A stretch of 19,682 nucleotides of DNA from Deltaproteobacteria bacterium (lineage in GTDB: Bacteria; Desulfobacterota; Desulfobacteria; Desulfobacterales; BuS5): contig JAGGWL010000233.1 in assembly GCA_021157555.1 (NCBI GenBank), forward strand, positions 1-19,682, read 5' to 3'. The notes beneath the pieces are model-generated. The model was not told the DNA's origin. It did not search any database and saw only the letters and a program-made list of their open reading frames with translations. Of the stretch, positions 14,011-19,682 are shown in pieces. The translations under genes and the position numbers were made by a program. Numbering within the stretch: the stretch's first letter is position 1; each line of letters starts with the position of its first letter.

Positions 14011-15233
14011 GATATTTGTTTCATGCGCTCTTGTAATCTTGGCAGAGCCTGATCATTCCCAAGCAAAATTTCTTTAATCTGATCATCAGAATAATCAAGC
14101 AATTTTTTTAAAATCTCTTCTGTATTAGCTCCCAAATCAGGGGCAGGTTCAGGAGTTCCTTCAACTGACTCTGGTATTTTGAATAAAGAACCTATAGTTT
14201 TATATTTTTTTCCATTAAGCTCCATATCCCATATCATTTTATTATGCTTGATCTGTGGGTCTTTTACTGCTTGAGCATAATCTATAATGGGGCCGCAGGC
14301 TATGTCGTTTTCATCACGCAGAATTCTAATCCATTCCTCATATGTTTTTTGCTTTAATTTTTCTTCAACAAGATGATCAAATTCTTTCTGATGGGCAATC
14401 CTTGCTTTTCGATCTTTGAACTTTTCTTCAGAAAGTGTCCATTCAAGGCCGATCAGTTTAACAATTTTGTCAGGATCGCCTGGTCCTATTGTGAAATAAC
14501 CATTTTTAGATTCATAAATCCCATACGGCGATACCATTTGATGGCGATTACCCTGATGCCCCGGTACCTCCCCTGTGAGATTATAATTTTGAAAAAAAGT
14601 TTGCTGCAAGAGTAGAAGGCCATCAAGCAAATTAGCATCAAGCTGTACCCCTTTTCCAGTGCTGTTACGTTTTACGAGGCCAGCAAGGACAGACAATGCT
14701 CCGCAAATTCCACCCATCATATCAGCAAGAGGTATCCCGCCAGGAATCACTGGAGGACGTCCTTCTTCTCCGGAAAGACTTAATATGCCACTGTGACCGC
14801 AGGCAACAATATCAAAAGAAGGGAACTTGGAATATGGTCCTGTTTCTCCATAACCTGTAATGTTGGTTCGAATTATTTCCGGGTTAATTTTTTTTAGCGT
14901 ATCAAAATCAGTCCCTAATCTTTCAGTCACACCGGCGCGGTAATTGGATATAACAACATCAGAAATTTTTGCAAGACTATAAAAGGCTTCCAACCCCTTT
15001 TTAGATCCCAAGTCAAGCACAAGGCTTTTAGCATTCCTGTTTAATGCCAGGGTATAATATAATGATCTGGAAACTTTTTTTTCTCCGAACCTCAATAGAT
15101 CACCTGTTGGAGGTTCAACTTTGATAATTTCAGCGCCCATATCACCAAGCAGCATAGTTCCGAATGAACCTGAAAGTGCCTGTGTTAATGCTATAACCCT
15201 TACGCCACTAAGCGGACCGTTTTTTAATGCCAT
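14007..15233 (-). CDS. Family III CoA-transferase (CaiB/BaiF type)
   Basis: This 408-residue protein matches the CaiB/BaiF family: PLSGVRVIALTQALSG at 7-22, DMGAEIIKVEPPTGD (31-45), NRNAKSLVLDLGSKKG (65-80) and FPSFDIVACGHSGILSLSG (137-155). In the last motif D141 fits the catalytic Asp that forms acyl anhydrides in formyl-CoA transferase. These enzymes swap CoA between carboxylic acids; the substrate cannot be deduced here. I chose ATG 15233 because the family start is close to it; a GAGGAG site lies 13 nt upstream, which is rather far, and longer starts at 15266 or 15269 are possible. It follows the FabG-like gene on the same strand, suggesting acyl-CoA degradation or fermentation. Confidence 0.85.
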   Translation of the reverse strand: MALKNGPLSGVRVIALTQALSGSFGTMLLGDMGAEIIKVEPPTGDLLRFGEKKVSRSLYYTLALNRNAKSLVLDLGSKKGLEAFYSLAKISDVVISNYRAGVTERLGTDFDTLKKINPEIIRTNITGYGETGPYSKFPSFDIVACGHSGILSLSGEEGRPPVIPGGIPLADMMGGICGALSVLAGLVKRNSTGKGVQLDANLLDGLLLLQQTFFQNYNLTGEVPGHQGNRHQMVSPYGIYESKNGYFTIGPGDPDKIVKLIGLEWTLSEEKFKDRKARIAHQKEFDHLVEEKLKQKTYEEWIRILRDENDIACGPIIDYAQAVKDPQIKHNKMIWDMELNGKKYKTIGSLFKIPESVEGTPEPAPDLGANTEEILKKLLDYSDDQIKEILLGNDQALPRLQERMKQIS

Positions 15234-15311
15234 AAAAACAATATAACTCCTCAGAAACGTGGACATCAATGTTGATTTTCATTCCAGTCATACCAGGACA
15301 TACACCTGTTG

Positions 15312-15344
15312 GCAATGCCCCCATAAAATTTGAGGGGGCATTGC
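15312..15344. repeat. Hairpin with 11-bp perfect arms between the FabG-like and CoA-transferase genes
   Basis: GCAATGCCCCC (15312-15322) and GGGGGCATTGC (15334-15344) are exact reverse complements around an 11-nt AT-rich loop. It lies 30 nt after the FabG-like stop and about 80 nt before the CoA-transferase start on the minus strand. No run of U follows the stem, so it may be an mRNA stabiliser, partial terminator or palindromic repeat. The hairpin sits inside what would be a two-gene transcript and could set different levels for the two proteins. Confidence 0.55.
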
Positions 15345-15373
15345 TATCAATCGTGAATCATACGAAAAACAGA

Positions 15374-16114
15374 TTAAGCCATAAACCATCCGCCATCACA
15401 ATTTATAATCTGTCCTGTGATATAAGACGACTTGTCTGATGCCAGAAACAGTACGGTATTGGCCAGTTCTTCAGGTGTACCCACTCTTTGAAGGGGAATC
15501 GGCTGAATAAGCTTTTCCAATACTTTCTCTGGCACGGCCTGAAGCATTTCTGTATTTATGGGCCCAGGTGCAACACAGTTAACCCGGATATTCTTACGTG
15601 CCAGCTCTTTTGCAGCAGTCCTTGTCAGGCCGACAACAGCAGCTTTTGTGGAAGAATAATTAGCCTGACCAACATTGCCGTATCTCGCGACCGATGAAAT
15701 GTTTACGATTCTTCCGCCACCATTGGCTCGCATAATTTTTGCAGCACCTTGAAGACAAAAGAAAACGCCTGTCAAATTAACGTCAATTACAAGTTTCCAT
15801 TGTTCTTCCGTCATCTTGTGCAAAAGACTATCTCTGGTTATACCTGCATTATTAACCAAAATATCAAGACGGCCGAATTTATCCATTGCCTGACTATACA
15901 TCTTTTCAACATCAGATAGCAAGGAAGTGTTGGCAACAACAGGAAGGCAATCAACTCCAAGGGCTTCAATATCCTTGGCAGCTTTTTTGAGTCCTTCTTC
16001 GTTTATATCATTAAGAACAATAGATGCGCCTTCCTTGGCAAATACTTCCGCGGTTGCCTTTCCAATACCCTGAGCTGCTCCGGTAACCAAAGCAACCATC
16101 CCTTTAAGTTCCAT
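15374..16114 (-). CDS. FabG-like short-chain dehydrogenase/reductase (3-oxoacyl reductase type)
   Basis: This 246-residue classical SDR has the NAD(P) loop TGAAQGIG (11-18), NNAG (88-91), and the catalytic residues N113, S140, Y153 and K157 in YSSTK. The C-terminal ASDKSSYITGQIINCDGG is typical of FabG. It most resembles 3-oxoacyl-ACP reductase; acetoacetyl-CoA reductase or 3-hydroxyacyl-CoA dehydrogenase activity is equally possible because the next gene is a CoA-transferase and no acyl-carrier or fab genes are near. The ATG is preceded by GGAGG with 6-nt spacing, an excellent ribosome binding site. A long palindromic element lies only 35 nt upstream of the start, so its promoter may be inside or just before that element. 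Confidence 0.88.
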   Translation of the reverse strand: MELKGMVALVTGAAQGIGKATAEVFAKEGASIVLNDINEEGLKKAAKDIEALGVDCLPVVANTSLLSDVEKMYSQAMDKFGRLDILVNNAGITRDSLLHKMTEEQWKLVIDVNLTGVFFCLQGAAKIMRANGGGRIVNISSVARYGNVGQANYSSTKAAVVGLTRTAAKELARKNIRVNCVAPGPINTEMLQAVPEKVLEKLIQPIPLQRVGTPEELANTVLFLASDKSSYITGQIINCDGGWFMA

Positions 16115-16148
16115 ACTTTACCTCCATTTGATAATTTATTAATGTGTA

Positions 16149-16308
16149 AGGGAACTGGAAGGAAATAATCTACGCATATCGTGCAGAATTTTTGTTCGTC
16201 TTCAAGGCGTGGTAACAGTTGCATAGTGAACTATACAACTGTTACCGCAACGCAGAAGACGGACAAAAGGGCAAGCAGGATGCGTAGATTATTTTCTGTA
16301 AATTCCCT
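16149..16308. mobile_element. MITE-like palindromic element, about 160 bp, no coding capacity
   Basis: Left and right halves are imperfect reverse complements about one centre near 16228.5. Perfectly paired blocks are AGGGAA/TTCCCT (16149-16154, 16303-16308, offset one base), AAATAATCTACGCAT/ATGCGTAGATTATTT (16163-16177, 16280-16294), GGTAACAGTTG/CAACTGTTACC (16211-16221, 16236-16246) and ATAGT/ACTAT (16223-16227, 16230-16234); GTCTTC/GAAGAC pairs between them. An entirely symmetric element with no ORF fits a miniature inverted-repeat element or large REP. It could form a very long hairpin in RNA. No flanking target duplication was clear. Confidence 0.65.
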
Positions 16309-16313
16309 AAGGA

Positions 16314-16346
16314 CTACACGTGTAGAGGCAGACCTGCGTGTCTGCC
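16314..16346. repeat. Short palindromes: 12-bp perfect palindrome and REP-like unit
   Basis: CTACACGTGTAG (16314-16325) is its own reverse complement. It is followed at once by GGCAGAC (16327-16333) and GTCTGCC (16340-16346), perfect 7-bp arms around a 6-nt loop. The pair lies just outside the larger palindromic element, so several repeat families appear to have gathered in this intergenic region. No U-tract is attached. Confidence 0.55.
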
Positions 16347-16515
16347 CTAGCATCAACACCCTCGTTATTTCTGCTTCCAGAATAAGCTCTGTAAACTTTT
16401 ATTTATTATCAGATCTGTAATTGAAAAGCAATATGTAACTTTATTATTACCATTATAAAAGAATTGATTATTGTATCAATTTTCTATAAAAGGTAAAGCA
16501 TCTTTTAAAATTATC

Positions 16516-16551
16516 TTAGGAACGTGGAAGTTATTTTGTCCTCGTTCCTTA
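16516..16551. repeat. Collapsed second copy of the 13936-14010 repeat
   Basis: TTAGGAACG at 16516-16524 equals the start of the left arm at 13936. After one base, 16526-16551 (GGAAGTTATTTTGTCCTCGT then TCCTTA) matches the reverse complement of 13936-13961 at about 23 of 26 positions and the right arm at 13984-14009 similarly. The loop and most of the left arm are missing, as if by internal deletion. AGGAACG/CGTTCCT still pair around the remainder. It lies immediately before the GGAGG ribosome binding site of the small gene at 16570. Confidence 0.65.
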
Positions 16552-16569
16552 TCAAACGGAGGTACATAT

Positions 16570-16821
16570 ATGGCTTTTGATCCTACAAAAGACAAAGTAT
16601 TAAAACAATGGAGATGCGACGAGACCGGCCTTATGATTTCAATTAACAGATACGGCGAAGGGGAAGCAAAAGTTCAGATAGGGCCAAGAATTTTCATAAA
16701 AAAAGACGGTGGTGAATCACAACGTAAAGCTGGTCGTCTTACCATGGAAGATCTTACATGGATTTATGAAATGATAGATGAGATTAAAGACGAACTCGCA
16801 AATCAGGTAACTCCTGAGTAA
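16570..16821 (+). CDS. Small conserved-looking protein, possible PC4/YdbC-like ssDNA-binding fold
   Basis: This 83-residue protein begins MAFDPTKDKVLKQWRC and starts at ATG 16570, with GGAGG (16558-16562) 7 nt upstream; the frame is open further upstream but only through repeat sequence. It has strands (GLMISINRYGEGEAKVQIGPRIFI, about 20-43), a basic loop KKDGGESQRKAGR and an acidic amphipathic helix (LTMEDLTWIYEMIDEIKDEL). The strand run followed by K-x-GR-LT and a helix recalls the PC4/YdbC ssDNA-binding family, but I cannot confirm this without a search. The gene sits 22 nt before a nucleoside phosphorylase and close to ligA, in keeping with a nucleic-acid role. Confidence 0.75.
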   Translation: MAFDPTKDKVLKQWRCDETGLMISINRYGEGEAKVQIGPRIFIKKDGGESQRKAGRLTMEDLTWIYEMIDEIKDELANQVTPE

Positions 16822-16843
16822 ATATAAGAATTGAGCATAAAAA

Positions 16844-17620
16844 ATGAATACTTCTGATGCTATTATTAATCCGGTTAAAGGAAAAAAATCCCCGGATCCC
16901 GGTTTCCGTACCATTATTGTAAGTGACAATTATGACCTTGATGAACTCTCTGCCCTGCTCTCTCCACAACAATACGCTTCTTCATTGCTTATGAACAGCA
17001 GGTTTTATTTCGGTAAAGGTTGTAGTCAACGTTTTTCAATGGCAGGCCCGGCAATAGGCGCACCCTATGCCGTATTACTAATTGAAACGCTTATTGCCTG
17101 GGGTGCTCGTGAAATAATATTTTTCGGCTTGTGCGGAGCGATTTCACCAAATGTAAAAACAGGGGATATTATCGTTCCGACATGCTCTGTTATAGATGAG
17201 GGTGTTTCAAAACATTATAATGGCCAGTGGGCCAAGGCATCCGGAAACTGGCCGGAAAATTATGAGGGCGAAAACGCTCTTTCATATCCTTCTGATAATT
17301 TAACAACGATAATCAAAAACGAATTATCAGAAAACGGTCATGACTTTAAAACGGGTATGATCTGGACAACAGATGCAGCATTCAGAGAGACCCGTGAAAA
17401 GGTGGAATATTTTCAACAAAGGGATGTCCTGGGCGTAGAGATGGAAACATCCGCTCTTTTTACCGTAGGCAAGTACAGAGGCGTTGAAACAAGTGCAATA
17501 CTTGTTGTTTCCGATGAGCTTTCCACCTATACATGGCGCCCCGGCTTCAGAGATGAGCAATACCAAAAAAGCCGTAAAAAGATAATAAAGAGTTTAGGCG
17601 CACTATGCAAAAACATATAG
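16844..17620 (+). CDS. Nucleoside phosphorylase (PNP/UDP family)
   Basis: This 258-residue protein belongs to the trimeric/hexameric PNP_UDP_1 superfamily. Visible family features are SMAGPAIGAPYAVLLIE (65-81), FFGLCGAISPNVKTGDIIVPT (93-113, phosphate/ribose region), the ribose-binding GVEMETSALF (197-206, with E199 and E201) and VVSDE (221-225, D224). It should cleave a purine or pyrimidine nucleoside with phosphate in salvage; the base cannot be assigned, and uridine phosphorylase-like or MTAP/PNP-like activity are both possible. No strong ribosome binding site precedes ATG 16844. It overlaps the start of ligA by 16 nt. Confidence 0.85.
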   Translation: MNTSDAIINPVKGKKSPDPGFRTIIVSDNYDLDELSALLSPQQYASSLLMNSRFYFGKGCSQRFSMAGPAIGAPYAVLLIETLIAWGAREIIFFGLCGAISPNVKTGDIIVPTCSVIDEGVSKHYNGQWAKASGNWPENYEGENALSYPSDNLTTIIKNELSENGHDFKTGMIWTTDAAFRETREKVEYFQQRDVLGVEMETSALFTVGKYRGVETSAILVVSDELSTYTWRPGFRDEQYQKSRKKIIKSLGALCKNI

Positions 17621-19641
17621 ATAAACTGCCAGTCAGCAAAATCGAACTTTTACGAAAAAAGCTCCATAAACATAATTACCTTTATTATATTAAGGACGAT
17701 CCTGAAATATCCGATTCCGAGTATGACCGGATGATGAAAGAATTAATCGGGCTTGAAAAAACCTATCCGGATCTTTCAAGCCCTGACTCGCCCTCCATGC
17801 GTGTAGGCGCCCCGCCTTTATCAACATTTGTCACTACAGAACATTCCATTCCTATGCTCAGCCTTGATAATGCTTTTGATGATAACGACCTTCTGGAATT
17901 TGATAAAAGAATAAAAAAGAATCTTAATACAAGTGATGAGATTCTATATACGGCGGAACCTAAATTAGACGGGTTAGCCGTTGAGCTTGTTTATGAAAAC
18001 GGAAGTCTGACAAAAGCTTCAACCCGTGGAGATGGAACAAAAGGAGAGCTTATAACAGAAAATATCAGAACCATCCGCTCGGTTCCCCTGATTTTGCAAA
18101 CTCCTAATGGAATAAAAACACCCGACCTGCTTGAAGTTAGGGGTGAGGTTTTTATAGGGCACGCAGGATTCAAAAAGCTTAATCAGAATCAACTTGCAAA
18201 CAACCTGAATATCTTTGCAAACCCGAGAAATGCTGCTGCTGGTTCTTTAAGGCAATTAAATTCAAAAATAACAGCTAAAAGGCCCCTGGGAATTTTCTCT
18301 TACGGTATTGGAAAAACAACGGATATTCTTGCTGAATCGCACTGGGAGTATCTTTGTATTTTAAAAAAATTCGGCTTCAGGATAAACCCTCTGATCAAAT
18401 CAGGACTGACAATTAAAGGTGCCATAGAATGTTACAAAAAAATTTCCGAAAAAAGAGATTTTTTGCCATATGATATTGACGGTGTTGTTATAAAAGTTGA
18501 CAGCCTGAAACTACAGCAACTACTCGGCGCAACGTCCAGAAGTCCCAGATGGGCGATAGCATACAAATTTGCAGCCGTGCAGGAGACCACCAAACTTATA
18601 AATATTGAAGTGCAGGTTGGACGCACAGGCGCACTGACACCTGTAGCGATTCTTGCTCCTGTAAATATAGCCGGCGTCAATGTAACCAGAGCAACACTTC
18701 ACAATGAAGATGAGATTAAACGGAAAGATATTAAAACAGGAGATACGGTTCTGGTACAGCGAGCAGGAGATGTAATCCCTGAAATTGTAAAAGTGATTGA
18801 TTCCATGCGTACAGGTAATGAAAAAACATTTTCCATGCCTGCCAAATGTCCTGTTTGCGGAACTGAAGTAGTGCGCGAAAAAAATGAAGCCGTTGCAAGG
18901 TGCGTAAATACAAATTGTCCAGCACAAGTCAAGGAAAGACTCAAGCATTTTGCATCAAAAGCCGCATTTGATATAGAAGGCCTTGGAGATAAACTTGTTG
19001 AGCAGCTTGTAGAAAAAAAAATTTGCACTTCATGCGCGGACATTTTTTATCTGAACATGGAAAAACTTAAAGCCCTTGATCGCATGGGAGAACTTTCTGC
19101 AAAAAATATAATAAAAGCAATTGAAAAAAGTAAAAAAATTTCCTTTTCCAGATTTATCTATGGGCTGGGCATCCGCCATGTAGGTGAAAACATGGCAAAA
19201 ATACTTGCAAAAAAATATAAAAATTTTGATGAACTTGCAAGCAGACATCCTGAGGAAATAGAAGCTGTGGAAGGAATAGGCCCTGTTGCAGCCGAAAGCA
19301 TCTTCAATTATTTCAGGCAGGATAAAAATCTGAAAATAATAAATCGCATTATTGAAAGCGGTGTAACTGTTGTTTATGACTCTATAAAAACGAAAGGAGC
19401 CTTTGAAGGCAAAACATTTGTAATAACAGGTACGCTTGAAACCTGGACAAGAAACCAGGTAAAAAAAATTATCGAATTTGCCGGAGGCCATGTCAGCAGT
19501 TCCGTAAGCCGCAAAACAAACTACCTGATCGCCGGCAAATCAGCAGGATCCAAACTTGTCAGCGCAAAAACCCTTGGTGTAAAAATTATAAATGAAGAAA
19601 TATTTCAAAAAATCCTTGAAACCTCAACGGAGCTTGAGTGA
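17605..19641 (+). CDS. ligA: NAD-dependent DNA ligase LigA
   Basis: LigA seals nicks during replication and repair using NAD+. The 678-residue protein is of normal length and shows every domain: Ia (about 1-70, with YYIKDDPEISDSEYD for NMN binding), the adenylation domain with K120 in AEPKLDGLAVEL, DGVVIKVD at 292-299, the OB fold (VGRTGALTPVAIL, 338-350), the Cys4 zinc finger (C415, C418, C433, C438), tandem helix-hairpin-helix repeats (about 450-590, including GIGPVAAE) and a C-terminal BRCT domain (about 600-678, KTFVITGTLETWTRNQVKK). Its ATG lies inside the end of the nucleoside phosphorylase gene, so the two are cotranslated. Confidence 0.97.
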   Translation: MQKHIDKLPVSKIELLRKKLHKHNYLYYIKDDPEISDSEYDRMMKELIGLEKTYPDLSSPDSPSMRVGAPPLSTFVTTEHSIPMLSLDNAFDDNDLLEFDKRIKKNLNTSDEILYTAEPKLDGLAVELVYENGSLTKASTRGDGTKGELITENIRTIRSVPLILQTPNGIKTPDLLEVRGEVFIGHAGFKKLNQNQLANNLNIFANPRNAAAGSLRQLNSKITAKRPLGIFSYGIGKTTDILAESHWEYLCILKKFGFRINPLIKSGLTIKGAIECYKKISEKRDFLPYDIDGVVIKVDSLKLQQLLGATSRSPRWAIAYKFAAVQETTKLINIEVQVGRTGALTPVAILAPVNIAGVNVTRATLHNEDEIKRKDIKTGDTVLVQRAGDVIPEIVKVIDSMRTGNEKTFSMPAKCPVCGTEVVREKNEAVARCVNTNCPAQVKERLKHFASKAAFDIEGLGDKLVEQLVEKKICTSCADIFYLNMEKLKALDRMGELSAKNIIKAIEKSKKISFSRFIYGLGIRHVGENMAKILAKKYKNFDELASRHPEEIEAVEGIGPVAAESIFNYFRQDKNLKIINRIIESGVTVVYDSIKTKGAFEGKTFVITGTLETWTRNQVKKIIEFAGGHVSSSVSRKTNYLIAGKSAGSKLVSAKTLGVKIINEEIFQKILETSTELE

Positions 19642-19661
19642 AAAAAGTTAGGAGATCAACT

Positions 19662-19682
19662 GTGAACAGGAAGGTAATTTGT
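19662..19682 (+). CDS. Start of a downstream CDS (partial, cut by window end)
   Basis: A GTG at 19662 opens a frame (MNRKVIC) and is preceded by AGGAGA about 6 nt upstream, a good ribosome binding site, only 20 nt after the ligA stop. A gene in the same operon as ligA probably starts here. Seven codons are too few to suggest a function. Confidence 0.45.

Larger units (their letters stand above)
16115..16569. other. 455-nt divergent intergenic region rich in palindromes
   Basis: This gap between the FabG-like gene and the small + strand gene has no supported coding region. It contains a palindromic element of about 160 bp (16149-16308), a 12-bp palindrome and REP-like unit (16314-16346), an AT-rich stretch with a short inverted repeat AATTGAT/ATCAATT (16462-16481), and a collapsed copy of the dispersed repeat (16516-16551). 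Promoters for both flanking genes must lie here, but no convincing -35/-10 pair stood out. No tRNA-like cloverleaf was recognised. Confidence 0.6.

Noticed and set aside
16149..16346. CRISPR array or tRNA gene in the intergenic region
   Set aside because: The repeats are inverted rather than regularly spaced direct repeats, and no cloverleaf with conserved T-loop sequence was seen.
16471..16569. Upstream extension of the 83-residue protein
   Set aside because: The extension translates a dispersed repeat, while ATG 16570 has an ideal GGAGG site.
18520..19491. Several minus-strand reading frames opposite ligA
   Set aside because: They are mirror frames of a clearly coding LigA sequence, Cys/Phe-rich as expected from antisense of Lys- and Ala-rich codons, with no recognisable domain.

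Overview
The window is AT-rich bacterial chromosome with dense, often overlapping genes. The gene set suggests a strictly or mainly anaerobic deltaproteobacterium, most likely of the Desulfobacterales: a uroporphyrinogen-III methyltransferase/synthase fusion next to hemC, an FmdB zinc ribbon, a GT81 glucosyl-3-phosphoglycerate synthase, a Cys-rich DUF2284 protein, a CaiB/BaiF CoA-transferase beside a FabG-like reductase, and many palindromic repeats. The lineage is an inference from content; there is no rRNA or other taxonomic marker here.

Left part (1-3515, + strand). The tail of a receiver-domain protein is followed by a stand-alone CheY-like response regulator, two tandem CPA2-type cation/proton antiporter subunits that overlap by 4 nt, and a small protein whose predicted strand/helix order resembles a PII-like regulator. 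I read this as an ion-homeostasis unit with its own signalling proteins.

Accessory patch (3516-6018, + strand). A 336-nt stretch holds a signal-peptide-like mini-ORF, a REP-like palindrome flanked by a 9-bp direct repeat, and a promoter framed by a perfect 14-bp inverted repeat. It leads into a hipB-like/hipA-like toxin-antitoxin pair, then a DUF2284 metal-binding protein whose end overlaps the convergent thyX.

Central housekeeping run (6012-13852, - strand). In transcription order: glmM, fmdB-like, hemC, cobA-hemD fusion, an M20-like peptidase homologue lacking the usual catalytic Glu, gpgS, moaA, thyX. Spacing is 41 nt or less and several neighbours overlap, so one long operon is likely, joining amino-sugar, tetrapyrrole, compatible-solute, molybdopterin and thymidylate synthesis.

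Right part. A family III CoA-transferase and a FabG-like SDR (14007-16114, - strand) form an acyl-CoA metabolism pair bounded by repeats: a 28-bp perfect palindrome, a 75-nt inverted repeat and an 11-bp hairpin. The 455-nt divergent intergenic region (16115-16569) contains a roughly 160-bp palindromic, MITE-like element, a second REP-like palindrome and a collapsed copy of the repeat found at 13936-14010. On the + strand follow a small PC4-like candidate, a nucleoside phosphorylase and ligA, with a new CDS starting at the window's edge.

No tRNA, rRNA, CRISPR array, complete insertion sequence or convincing U-tailed intrinsic terminator was seen. The most interesting signals are the antiporter plus PII-like unit, the operator-like architecture ahead of hipBA, the degenerate M20 homologue coupled to gpgS, and the palindromic repeat families.
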